64,000 nucleotides of DNA from Cellvibrionaceae bacterium (GTDB lineage: Bacteria > Pseudomonadota > Gammaproteobacteria > Pseudomonadales > Cellvibrionaceae). Under the pieces are notes generated by a model. That model saw only the letters and a list, made by a program, of their open reading frames with translations. It was not told the origin of the DNA and searched no databases. The translations under genes were made by a program, and so were the position numbers. This document shows, piece by piece, positions 1-9,330 of this stretch (its first letter is position 1; every line of letters begins with the position of its first letter). The stretch spans positions 62,001 to 126,000 of the forward strand of contig JANPZW010000001.1 in assembly GCA_024707385.1 (NCBI GenBank), in the 5' to 3' direction.

Positions 1-336
1 CAAGTGCCGCTGTACAGCATTCTCCAGGGCGAGCGTTTGAAAGCAGCGGTGCTGGCGCAACTGCACGTTAAAGAGGTGGCGGCCAAAGGCATAGGGGAGG
101 AGGCGGACCTGTTCGCCGGGCTGATCACCCCCGACCGCTTCGGCGATAAAAGCCTGCCGGATTGGCCGGCGGTGCTGGGCTTCTGGCGCGCCACTCTGGA
201 GCGCTTAGCGCAGGATTTTATTCAGGGCGACGCCCGCGTGGACCCCAAACACTCCCTCACCACCTGCCGCTATTGCGAGCTGCACGGCCTGTGCCGCATT
301 CGAGTTCAACTGGCTGACGAGGAGGAGAGCGCATGA
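1..336 (+). CDS. C-terminal end of AddB-like PD-(D/E)XK nuclease (partial)
   Basis: The frame is open from the first base, so the gene begins outside the window and only about 111 C-terminal residues are present. Near the end sits a CxxCxxxxxxC cluster (residues CRYCELHGLC), which fits the C-terminal cysteines of the iron-sulfur-type RecB-family nucleases such as AddB. Its stop overlaps the start of the next gene (ATGA at 333-336), and that gene is an AddA-like helicase, so the pair is probably a two-subunit helicase-nuclease for processing DNA double-strand ends. The catalytic nuclease residues lie upstream of the window or cannot be assigned here. Family assignment rests on the cysteine motif plus the neighbour. 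Confidence 0.7.
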   Translation, partial: QVPLYSILQGERLKAAVLAQLHVKEVAAKGIGEEADLFAGLITPDRFGDKSLPDWPAVLGFWRATLERLAQDFIQGDARVDPKHSLTTCRYCELHGLCRIRVQLADEEESA

Positions 337-3300
337 GCGACATGACCCAGCCCACCACACCCCGCCAGCCCGCCGACCTGCCCCAGCGCCAGCGCGCTCT
401 GGACCCGACGGGTTCCTTTATCTGCGAGGCGCCTGCCGGCAGCGGCAAAACCGAACTGCTCACCCAGCGCGTTTTGACCCTGCTCGCCCGGGTCAACAAA
501 CCGGAATCCATTCTCGCCATTACCTTCACCCGCAAAGCCGCCGCGGAGATGCGCGCGCGCATTCTCGGCGCACTGGCGGCGGGGCGCGGGCCGGAGCCGG
601 CCGAAGCCCACGCCAAACAGACTTGGTTGCTCGCCCGCGACGCTCTTAACGCTGACGCTCAGTACGGCTGGCAGCTACTGACCAACCCCTCGCGCCTGCA
701 AATCCGCACCTTCGATAGTCTCTGCGCCATGCTCACCCAGGCGCTGCCGCTGCAATCCTCCCTCGGTGCCGGTGTGATGGTGGCGGAGGATTCCCAACCG
801 CTCTACAAAGCGGCGGTGAAGGATCTGCTGAAGACTCTGGAAGGCGAAATGCCCTGGGCGGACAGCCTCGCCCAACTGCTCGGTCACCTGGACAACAGCT
901 ACCCGCGCTTAGAAGAGCTGCTGTGCAAAATGCTCGGCAGCCGCGATATCTGGCTGCCGGTGTTGTTCCAGGCCCAAGGCGGTGGCGACGCCCTGCGCGA
1001 CCTGCTGGAGTCCTACCTGCAACAGGCGCTGATCGACAAAATGACCCGCCTGCGCGAGCTGCTGCCCGGCGCCTGCCATCAAAACCTGTGGGAACTGGGG
1101 GATTTTGCCGCCGCCAATCTGCTGCGCGAGAACGTCGAGTCGCCGGTCAATGTGCTGCACCAGCTCAACCAACTGCCCGAGTGCCAAGCGGACCAGCTGC
1201 CGCAATGGCGCGGCCTCGCCTGCCTGCTGCTCACCAAAGAAGGCGGCTGGCGCAAAACCGTGGACAAACGCGCGGGTTTTCCCGCTGGCGAGGGCAAGGA
1301 CGAAAAAGCCGCGTATAAAAAGCGCAAAGAGTGCCTGATCGAGTTGATCGGCCAACTGCAGGCCGTGCCGGATCTGCTGGAAGCCCTGCAGGGCATCAGC
1401 GCCTGGCCGGCGCCGCGCTACAACGACCAGCAGTGGCACATTCTGCAGGCGCTCACCGCTGTGTTGCCCGTGTTGGTGGCGCATTTGAAATTGGTATTTG
1501 CCGCCCGGGGCGAGGTGGATTTTGTCGAAATCAGCAGCCGCGCCCGCCAGGCCCTGGGGGATGAGCAGGCGCCGACGGAGCTGGCCTTGCGCCTGGATCA
1601 CCGCATCCAACACATCCTGGTGGACGAATTTCAGGACACCTCCTTCAGCCAGGTGGACCTGCTGCAAAAACTCACCGCCGGTTGGCAACCCGGCGACGGC
1701 CGCACCCTGTTTTGCGTCGGCGACGCCATGCAGTCCATCTACAGTTTCCGCAACGCCAACGTCGGCCTGTTTCTCCACTGCAAAGAGCAGGGCCTCGGCG
1801 GTTTGCCGCTGGCGCCGCTGCAACTCACCGCCAACTTCCGCTCCCAGGGCGGCGTGGTGGAGTGGATCAACCGCGTATTCCAGCGCGCCTTTCCCGCCCG
1901 CCACAACATTTCCTCCGGCGCCGTGGCCTACACCCCGGCGCAAGCCTTCCGCCCGGAGGTGCCCGGCCCAGCGGTCGCCACCCACTTGCTGGAAGACGGT
2001 TTGCCCGGCGAGTTTGAAGGCCAACTGGTCTGTGAGTTGATCCAGCAGGCCCGGCAGGAAAAACCCGATGGCACCATCGCCATCCTGGTGCGCAACCGCA
2101 ATCACGCCGCTGGCATAGTGCCCGCCCTCAAAGCGGCGGGGCTGAGTTTCCGCGCGGTGGATTTGGAACCTCTGGCCGAACAACCGGTCGTGGCGGATTT
2201 GATGGCGCTCACCCGCGCTTTGCTCTTCCCGGCGGATCGCATCAGCTGGCTCGCCGTACTGCGCGCCCCCTGGTGTGGCCTGACCCTGGCGGATTTGGAA
2301 ATCGTCGCCAATCAGGGATCACACCCTCGCGACGCCTTGGTGCTGCACCAAATGCACAGCGCCCTCGCCAATCCGGTCGGCCAGGAAGAACTCTTCACCA
2401 CCGCGCGCCTGCTCTCCACCGACGGCCGCCAGCGCCTCGCCCGCATCGCACCCGTGCTGCAAACCGCGCTACACCAACGCCAGCGCAAACCCCTGCGCCA
2501 ATGTGTGGAAGGCACCTGGCTCGCCCTTGGGGGTGCTGCCTGTTTAAGCAGAGACAGCGAACTCACCGACGCCGAGCGATTTTTGCAATTGCTGGAAACC
2601 TTAAACGCCACCAGCGAGCTGCCGAGCCTGGAACAATTGCAGGACCAACTGGAAAAACTCTTCGCCGCGCCAGACCCGCACGCCGACGAACGCCTGCAAG
2701 TAATGACCATGCACAAATCCAAGGGCCTGGAATTCGATACCGTCATACTCCCCGGCCTGCACCGCCAACCCCGCAACCAGGACCCGGAATTATTGCTCTG
2801 GCAGGAGCGCCTGAGTCTGGACGGCCGCGAAGAATGGCTGCTCGCGCCGATCAGCGCCACCGGTCAGGATAAAGACCCGATCTACAAACACCTGGAATAC
2901 GAACAGAAAAAACGCACCCAACTGGAAGCCTGCCGCCTCCTCTACGTCGCCTGCACCCGCGCCCGCACGCGTTTGCATTTAATGGCACAGGTAAAAATAA
3001 AAGGCGAGGATGTGAGGGAGTTCTGCCCCCCGTGGAAAATTCCCTCTTGTCGCCCATCTGGCCCAGTGTTAACACTACCGCGCAGTTTTATCCCGCGCCG
3101 GAAATGCCGGAGCCAGCAACGAGCGACCCCGTGCCCATAACCCCCCGGCCACTACAACGCCTAACCCATAACTGGCACCTGCCGGAATTACCCTGCGTGG
3201 AATTGCTGCAGCCTTTCATAACCCATTATCAGTTCGATAACCGCAATCTCTTGCAGGCGGAAGTACCTGTTCCCCAAAACACCACCGCCCGTTTGCTCGG

Positions 3301-3786
3301 CACTTTTACCCATCAGGTGATGCATATGATTGGGCAGCAAGGGTTAGCGGTTTGGCGGGGAAAAACCTGGATGAGGTTGTGCCCTTTTGGCGTGGGCGAT
3401 TGCTCACTTTGGGTGTAAGCTCGGCCGAGGTCGACGAGGCGGTGCTAAGGTTAAGGGGTTGTGTGGAGAGGACATTGCGGCATCCTAAGTTTGAGTGGTT
3501 GTTGAGTGGGGAATGTCGGTTTGAACTGCCCTTGAGTGTGGTGGTGGATGGGGTGGTGGAGCATCGGGTTTTGGATGTGTTGCGGGTGGAGGGGGATCGG
3601 GCTTGGGTGGTGGATTATAAGACCAGCTTGCCTATGGAGGGGGAGTCGGTTGAGGGGTTTTTGGAAAGAGAAGTGGGGAGCTATAAAAAGGTGATGGAGG
3701 GGTACTGCACTGCGGTGAAAGGGATGGGGTTTGGGGAGGTTAGCAGTGGGCTGTTTTTTTTTGGGGGGTGGGGGAGTGGACATTAA
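333..3786 (+). pseudogene. AddA-like UvrD-family helicase/nuclease, frameshifted near the 3' end
   Basis: ATP-dependent DNA helicase of the UvrD/AddA/RecB type. The motifs appear in order: Walker A (APAGSGKTELL), motif Ia (TFTRKAAAEMR), DEFQDT Walker B, GDAMQSIYSFR, ANFRSQ, TMHKSKGLEFD, and LLYVACTRAR for motif VI. The first frame runs 333-3140, but homology leaves it at the C6 run near 3025-3031 and continues in another frame (NSLLSPIWPS). It shifts again at the G4A5 run near 3357-3365 into the nuclease part, where VLDVL and VVDYKTS form the RecB-type nuclease motif. Both shifts equal one missing base in a homopolymer. A third may exist at the T/G run near 3753-3768, since the normal family ending is not reached cleanly. 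Total coding length, about 1150 codons, is normal for AddA. Either the gene is decayed or these are sequencing indels; I favour indels. Confidence 0.85.
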
Positions 3787-3833
3787 AATGTCAGATTTAA
3801 CCATGAGTTTTAATAACAGTAGATATATACCAA

Positions 3834-4832
3834 ATGGCCAGAAGAACTGCATACACAAAAGTAAAGAGACTTAATTTTTCTAACCCAGATCATGTTAAGG
3901 GTATGGGGGACAAGACTTTTCGTGGATTTCAGTGTTTGAATAAAGAATGTAAAAATTTGATCTTTGTTCAAGTGGAGAGAATCGATCCAGATTTTGAATA
4001 TATTTGTGATAAGTGTGGGTTCGAGCACAAAGCTGGTGAAACTACAACTCTTTATAATTATGAGTTAATAGATGAGCGAGATAAGTCCTTAATCGAAGCA
4101 GGTTCATTTCAACTATTACATGACGACTATGTAGGTGAATCTAAAGAATACAAATACTGTATCGTGTGCGGAGCGCTTAAACCATTTGAGTTGTTCGACG
4201 TACACGGTAGTCGCCAAACCGGCAGGCAAGGTGAGTGTCGCCTATGCAAGCAAGTCTATAACGGAATTAAGAATCAGACCCGTCTAACCGAACAGCACCG
4301 TGAGGCGAGCCAGAAGCGCAGATTATATACCCATTTTGAAGATCGCGAGAAAATGGATGTAGCAATCATCTATGCTCGGTTTGGCAATTGCTGCTTCAAA
4401 TGCGGTACTGATTTATCCAGTGACCTTACGGCTGGAGCAGCTAAAAAAGAAGGCAATCTCGACCACACCCTTCCTGTATTTTATCTTTGGCCATTAACAA
4501 CAGATAGCGCCACCCTTTTATGTCGCGAGCATAATGGTGAAAAGGCCGAGAAATGGCCGGGAGCGTACTATACCGATGCAGAGCTGAGAAGGCTTTCCGC
4601 GTTAACGGGAATAGAGCACAGGCTGATGGCTGGAGCACCTCGATTCAATCCAATAGCCTTAGCAAAGCTCCGAGATGCCGCATTCATTGAGTCCCTATTT
4701 GAAAAGTTCGCGCGATATCCTCATGAACTATTAAGGCTAAGAAATAGAATTCTCGCTGAAACTGGATTTGATTTTCTCGACATCAACGCCAATATTTCGC
4801 CAGAATGGAGAAGGCGAGCAGATGAGTTGTAA
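3834..4832 (+). CDS. Zinc-ribbon HNH endonuclease, probable restriction enzyme
   Basis: A 332-residue protein with three zinc-binding units: cysteine pairs at C34/C39 with C58/C61, then C109/C112 with C135/C138, then an HNH nuclease core. The core has CFKC at 187-190, DH at 210-211 and a CREHNGEKAEKWP segment from 230, giving the H...N/H...H layout of a beta-beta-alpha-metal nuclease. It converges on a two-domain DNA methyltransferase 125 bases away on the other strand. That arrangement suggests a type II-like restriction-modification pair. No clear Shine-Dalgarno was found; the ATG at 3834 is the first start in frame after the addA remnant. The recognition site cannot be predicted. The region is more AT-rich than addA, consistent with acquisition by transfer. 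Confidence 0.75.
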   Translation: MARRTAYTKVKRLNFSNPDHVKGMGDKTFRGFQCLNKECKNLIFVQVERIDPDFEYICDKCGFEHKAGETTTLYNYELIDERDKSLIEAGSFQLLHDDYVGESKEYKYCIVCGALKPFELFDVHGSRQTGRQGECRLCKQVYNGIKNQTRLTEQHREASQKRRLYTHFEDREKMDVAIIYARFGNCCFKCGTDLSSDLTAGAAKKEGNLDHTLPVFYLWPLTTDSATLLCREHNGEKAEKWPGAYYTDAELRRLSALTGIEHRLMAGAPRFNPIALAKLRDAAFIESLFEKFARYPHELLRLRNRILAETGFDFLDINANISPEWRRRADEL

Positions 4833-4957
4833 TGCGCCGAACCTGCCGGTCAAGCTGATTCTCATTCAGAGCTTCGTCAAATCCCTTGATATTGCAGGGC
4901 GAATAATGAGTATTTACTCAATATCTAGAACGGATTGGTGAAAAGCAGATAATTTGA

Positions 4958-7642
4958 TCAGCCAGTTTTTTCAAATAGCAAGTATTGATGGTGTGTTACA
5001 GTACCTTTGTCTCGAATGCCATGGCTTTCGCAATGCTCAACACTTTCTGAAAACCAATCTTCAAATCGAAGATGCTGCTCACCGACTTTCCTCAAAGCTG
5101 AGCCCATATCACATTTGCTGCTTTTGCCAACATGTACTGCAAAGATACCGCCTGTCTTCAGGCGGTCACGAGCTTGACGGAAAATGTTTTCGTAGATATC
5201 AAAGCTTTTCTTTTGTTTCTCATCCACAAAATCTGCTGGGCGGCTGCTGAAGTCTTTGGCCTCCCATCCAGAGAACCATAGACGTAACCAATTTGCTGTA
5301 TGAAAACGAGTGCTGTCAAAAAAAGGTGGTGAGGTGATAATTGCATCAAGCTCGTCAACATCCTTTGGCCACTCCTTTGTAACATCTTGAAAAAATGATT
5401 TGCCGTAGACTTCCGGCACATTTGGAGACGCCAACCTAATCCTTTCCACTTTCATTCTAAGGCGCTCTATTAAATTGCGATACTCAGTAGGTCCTGTTGG
5501 GGCAAACGGAGTAATTGGGTGAGACCGCCGGCTCAATGCGTATGGTCGATTGCCATGGAGAATATGCAACAAAGAGGCAAGCACAACGGCGGAAGCGCCC
5601 GATTCAGGTTCATGCTTAAGGAAGTATTTTCGCGCAATAAGGACCTCGTGCAGCGTATCCTCGTGGAAATAAGAAACAAGCGGACCATTAAAGCGAATAT
5701 CTTCAAGCTTCTTGGTAGAGAGCCGATTCTTTTTACCTTTTTCTATCAAATCCTCTAGCTCCTCAATTAGATTCTCAACATCTTCCCAATTAATTTTCTG
5801 AAGTTTCGCTCGTGATATAGCCACCGCCGCAGGACTAATGTCGAATCCGAATGCAATATGTCCACGCATCCTGGCTTCGAAAGGAATGGTGCCCACCCCT
5901 GAGAATATATCGAGCATTCGCCCACCACTTTTGGGCATCAAAGCGTCCACCAGACAACTAGCTATTGCGGGTTTCAGTTTGCCTTGATAGGAGCACATCG
6001 AGTGCCATGCATGTCCCCAATTTCTACGTGCCATTTCTCCCTTCTGATGCGGAAGCTGTGTCTTGAATTCATTCCATGCGGCAAGTCGGTAAGAGCGCAT
6101 TGTTCCCATTTTTGGAAAAGGGGAGGGCTTGGATACCTTGGGTGTAAAAACTTGCAATGTTTGACTCAGTCGCCCCCCGTCACGTGACTTTCGCTCGCGC
6201 AAAATGATGGTATCTTTCAAATGGAAGCCGCTGCTCTCTAGTATTTCAGCTAGAATATCTTGCGTAGGAACATGAACCCCGCCATAAATAGAATCTCCTA
6301 GGTCAATTGCAATAATCCCGCCGGGATTCAAAACATCCGGTAGTTTTGACAGTACTTTATGCATATCATAAAAATAATTTTCTACCATCGCTGGAATTCG
6401 GCTGTCGTAAGCCACTTCGCCTAATTTTTTTATTGTCTCTCCAAGAAGGCTGGACTGAAAAATAGTTCCGGTATTTCTGGCGGCTGTCAGCTTGCTTTGT
6501 GTGACATCGTTGATGCCGCTCGTGATAGCTGAGTTGCGAAAATTTCGCAAATCCGACTTGGATTTAAGTTTCCGTAAAAACCATAATTCTATTTTTGTGT
6601 TGCGAAAATAATTGGTCCCATTGAGATATGGCGGCGATGTGATAACCGCATCGACCTTGTCTCTCATTTGGCTTGCGATTTTCCTCGCGTCGTCGGTGAC
6701 AAAACGGGTGCTTCCTGGGGCTGCGTCGGAATCGAGAATATCGCTAGCAATAAGATCAAGGCTGCGGGACAAATCTTCGAAAAAATCTGCTATACCATGT
6801 GACAGCTCATGCGCCATTTTGAAACGAAGGTCCCCCCGGCGCACTAACAGCGAACATGGGACTAAAGAGCGGAGCACACCTACAATAAAAAATCGGCCAA
6901 GAGCTGGATCGCTTTTTTCCAATTTATCCGCGAACGCGCGCGCGCGAAGAATTGCGTCGAAGTTTTGGTTTTCGAAGAACGGCCGCTCTCCAAATGCATC
7001 TAAAAATGAATCTTTCAGGCTCTCATCGCACCTATTTTTACGGATTATGCTGCTGCAGTTTTGTGCAATATTATGAAGCTGGTCAGCAATCCGAGTGCGC
7101 TCCTTTGCACTTAAAGTCAACGCTAGAGCCTTGGCCGCGATAACGAATTGGCAAGCGGGATTAACTTCAGAATAATATCCAATCCCTCCTCGTAGTGCAG
7201 AGATAAGTGCTGTGGTGCCCGAGCCGCAAAATGGATCTAGAATGTCGCGGGCCTGGGGTGAAAATGTTTCGATCACATTGGATACGAATTCTGGCGAATA
7301 ACCTTCGAGGTATGGATACCACTCATGAAGCGGGCTTCCGCGCCCGCCTCGAAAGGTAGACTGAATGCGAAAAAACTGATTTTCTGATTTAACAGAGTGC
7401 CTAGAGTTAGCCAAGAGCAGCTTGCGGACAAAAGTAGCAACCTGAGCTTCAGCGCTCGCTGCGGCCCTCTCAATTTCTGTATACAAATCAAATCCAATCA
7501 TGCGGCGTATGGTATGACTACTGAGAGGCTTGACGTATTCATAGAGTTTATGGTCTTCCGCCGAAAACGGAATGGTCAAGCCCGATTTGGTCTTGCCGGT
7601 AGAGGGATAATCGGGGAAGTAGATGGTTTTCGACGTTTGCAT
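4958..7642 (-). CDS. Two-domain site-specific DNA methyltransferase
   Basis: An 894-residue protein with two complete class I methyltransferase domains. Domain 1 has the AdoMet-binding DPFCGSGTT at 136-144 and the catalytic TSPPY at 335-339. Domain 2 has DIFSGVGT at 578-585 and TSPPF at 770-774. The SPPY/SPPF motif marks amino-group methylation (N6-adenine or N4-cytosine). Two active sites in one chain suit an asymmetric target whose strands need different methylations; this is inference. The start at 7642 is supported by AAGGAG seven bases upstream on the minus strand. Its convergent neighbour is an HNH endonuclease. Alternative: a stand-alone epigenetic methylase or a BREX/DISARM-like component, but no other such genes are near. 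Confidence 0.85.
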   Translation of the reverse strand: MQTSKTIYFPDYPSTGKTKSGLTIPFSAEDHKLYEYVKPLSSHTIRRMIGFDLYTEIERAAASAEAQVATFVRKLLLANSRHSVKSENQFFRIQSTFRGGRGSPLHEWYPYLEGYSPEFVSNVIETFSPQARDILDPFCGSGTTALISALRGGIGYYSEVNPACQFVIAAKALALTLSAKERTRIADQLHNIAQNCSSIIRKNRCDESLKDSFLDAFGERPFFENQNFDAILRARAFADKLEKSDPALGRFFIVGVLRSLVPCSLLVRRGDLRFKMAHELSHGIADFFEDLSRSLDLIASDILDSDAAPGSTRFVTDDARKIASQMRDKVDAVITSPPYLNGTNYFRNTKIELWFLRKLKSKSDLRNFRNSAITSGINDVTQSKLTAARNTGTIFQSSLLGETIKKLGEVAYDSRIPAMVENYFYDMHKVLSKLPDVLNPGGIIAIDLGDSIYGGVHVPTQDILAEILESSGFHLKDTIILRERKSRDGGRLSQTLQVFTPKVSKPSPFPKMGTMRSYRLAAWNEFKTQLPHQKGEMARRNWGHAWHSMCSYQGKLKPAIASCLVDALMPKSGGRMLDIFSGVGTIPFEARMRGHIAFGFDISPAAVAISRAKLQKINWEDVENLIEELEDLIEKGKKNRLSTKKLEDIRFNGPLVSYFHEDTLHEVLIARKYFLKHEPESGASAVVLASLLHILHGNRPYALSRRSHPITPFAPTGPTEYRNLIERLRMKVERIRLASPNVPEVYGKSFFQDVTKEWPKDVDELDAIITSPPFFDSTRFHTANWLRLWFSGWEAKDFSSRPADFVDEKQKKSFDIYENIFRQARDRLKTGGIFAVHVGKSSKCDMGSALRKVGEQHLRFEDWFSESVEHCESHGIRDKGTVTHHQYLLFEKTG

Positions 7643-7874
7643 TGATGCTCCTTAGGTTATGAAGAGTGTAACTGCCATAAAGCTCACAATCAACTGAAAT
7701 TTCCTCTAATCTATTCTCGGTAGGTGGGTCAGGAGGAGGAATCAAGGGGTCAGAGTACTTGAAATCGATTGATCAAGGTTCAGGATGTGGCTCATGATGC
7801 GTAAGAAAATTTAACTTAAACAATCAAGGCCACATTCAACCAGTAAGCGCACCACGCAACTGTTGAAATACCTC

Positions 7875-7919
7875 GTACAAAGGGTACAAAGGGTACAAAG
7901 GGTACAAAGGGTACAAAGA
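7875..7919. repeat. Five tandem copies of a 9-bp unit (gtacaaagg)
   Basis: Five direct copies of gtacaaagg run back to back; the last ends in 'a' instead of 'g'. The block lies between the methyltransferase start and the RAYT transposase gene. On the minus strand it creates a spurious ORF of repeated VPF. Such short tandem repeats can expand and contract by slippage. The surrounding 7643-8001 stretch holds no other gene. Confidence 0.9.
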
Positions 7920-8001
7920 AGGGTAAAGGGTCAGGTCTTACATTTGACACTCCGCAACCCACAGGAGTAATCTCCGCCTCAGTCAGGACGAGGACCACTC
8001 T

Positions 8002-8850
8002 ATGGCAAGACCCCTCCGAATCGAGTATGCCGGCGCGCTATATCACATTACAGCTCGCGGCAATGCTCAACAGAACATCTACTTTAGCGACGACGACCGG
8101 AAGTTTTTTCTAGATGAATTGGCGCGGGTGTGCGAGCGTTATCAGTGGCTGTGTCACGCCTATTGCTTGATGTCGAATCACTATCACCTTCTGATCGAAA
8201 CCTGCACTCCAACCCTGTCCAAGGGAATGAAGCTTCTAAACGGTACTTATACCCAATACGTCAACCGCACTCATAAGCGCGTCGGCCATGTTTTTCAGGG
8301 ACGTTACAAAGCGATTATGGTGGAGAAAGATTCTTATTTACTGGAGCTGTGCCGATATGTCGTGCTGAATCCAGTGCGTGCAGAAATGGTGCGGTCTGCT
8401 AAAGATTGGCCCTGGAGCAGCTATAGAGCGACAGCAGGAATGACGAATCCTGTGCCAGCTTTGACAACGGATTGTATCCTTGGAAATTTTGGTAAACAAA
8501 GAAACCGGGCGGTAGATGGGTATAGGAAGTTTGTCGCTGAAGGAAAAAATCAACCGTCGCCGTGGAAGTCGCTCAAAAACCAGATTTATTTGGGCTCGGA
8601 TACTTTTGTAGAAGATGTTCAATGCAAAATGGATGTGGACCAATCTCTTAAGGGCATTCCAAAACCACAAAAGCTCGCGCCGCCAAAGCCGCTCAGCTTC
8701 TATTTAAAAAGTTATCCTGAGAAGGAGGCGATGGCGAGGGCTTACCTAAGCGGACACTACACGCTTGACGAGGTTGGCGAAGTCTTCGGGAAAAGTTATG
8801 CAACCGTCAGTCGGGCGGTGAAGGCGCTGGAGTCGACAGCGACTAGTTAG
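8002..8850 (+). CDS. REP-associated tyrosine transposase (RAYT, TnpA_REP family)
   Basis: A 282-residue single-strand DNA transposase of the IS200/IS605-like Y1 family. It begins with the characteristic MARPLRIEYAGALYHIT, carries the HUH-type metal motif HYH at residues 60-62 (SNHYHLL), and has the TYTQYVNRTH segment with candidate catalytic tyrosines at 83/86, followed by VFQGRYK and the LCRYVVLNPVRA block. The last 40 residues (TLDEVGEVFGKSYATVSRAVK) form a DnaA-like/helix-turn-helix tail seen in long RAYTs. RAYTs are usually single-copy domesticated enzymes that spread REP palindromes; candidate REP-like elements lie at 11440, 18733 and 35018. The gene looks intact. Confidence 0.92.
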   Translation: MARPLRIEYAGALYHITARGNAQQNIYFSDDDRKFFLDELARVCERYQWLCHAYCLMSNHYHLLIETCTPTLSKGMKLLNGTYTQYVNRTHKRVGHVFQGRYKAIMVEKDSYLLELCRYVVLNPVRAEMVRSAKDWPWSSYRATAGMTNPVPALTTDCILGNFGKQRNRAVDGYRKFVAEGKNQPSPWKSLKNQIYLGSDTFVEDVQCKMDVDQSLKGIPKPQKLAPPKPLSFYLKSYPEKEAMARAYLSGHYTLDEVGEVFGKSYATVSRAVKALESTATS

Positions 8851-8892
8851 ACGTAGTTGTGAGCTGGAATAATTCCAATAGGAGCAAGGTAG

Positions 8893-9319
8893 ATGAAAAG
8901 CAGTGACTTGTTTGAACTGACAGAAGCCAGCCCGCAAAAATCGAAGTTAAGCTTTTTCGGGTTCTGAGAAGACAGTTGATGTGCCTGGGTCAGTCTTAGA
9001 AGCGCAAATGGAGCTTCAGAATGGGTGGTATCTCATATTCACCACAGAAAACTCACCCTATGATGAGGCACTTCATATAACTCTGCTGGATCAGCGCTTC
9101 GAAATACTGGACCAAGTTGAGCTTTCTCAAGATATGACGCCGGGAATCGTCAAAGATATCCAGATTATCGACGCTGACCGTATGCAATTCAATTTCAATC
9201 GGATCGATCCATATATTTTGGAGGTCGATGAAAATGGATTTATGTTGCCGGCGCACGCTGACAGTACGAAGAGAGATTTTATAAGAAACTTAGGTCGAAA
9301 ATACATACGTGTTAACTAG
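8893..9319 (+). pseudogene. Small conserved protein of unknown function, one-base frameshift
   Basis: Two short frames fit together as one protein of about 141 residues. The first (ATG 8893) starts MKSSDLFELTE and stops at 8967; the second, open from 8951, continues SEKTVDVPGSVLEAQ and ends at 9319 with KYIRVN. Removing one G from the GGG at 8959-8961 joins them as FFGSEKTVDVPG, which reads naturally. Alternatively a GTG at 8981 could start a 112-residue protein. The gene ends 11 bases before the glycine-zipper gene, so the two are probably cotranscribed. No signal peptide, membrane segment or recognised domain. It might be a chaperone, adaptor or immunity partner; nothing in the sequence decides this. 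Confidence 0.55.
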
Positions 9320-9330
9320 GGAGAAAAATC

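Noticed and set aside
909..2183. A 424-codon minus-strand ORF opposite the helicase gene
   Set aside because: It is a mirror frame of the high-GC addA gene; its Gln/Gly/Ala-rich translation has no domain, and all helicase motifs are on the plus strand.
7875..7919. CRISPR-like array
   Set aside because: Nine-base units in direct contact without spacers; no CRISPR array or cas gene was seen anywhere in the window.
7816..7998. A minus-strand ORF with repeated VPF tripeptides
   Set aside because: It is produced by the 9-bp tandem repeat and has no start context or homology.
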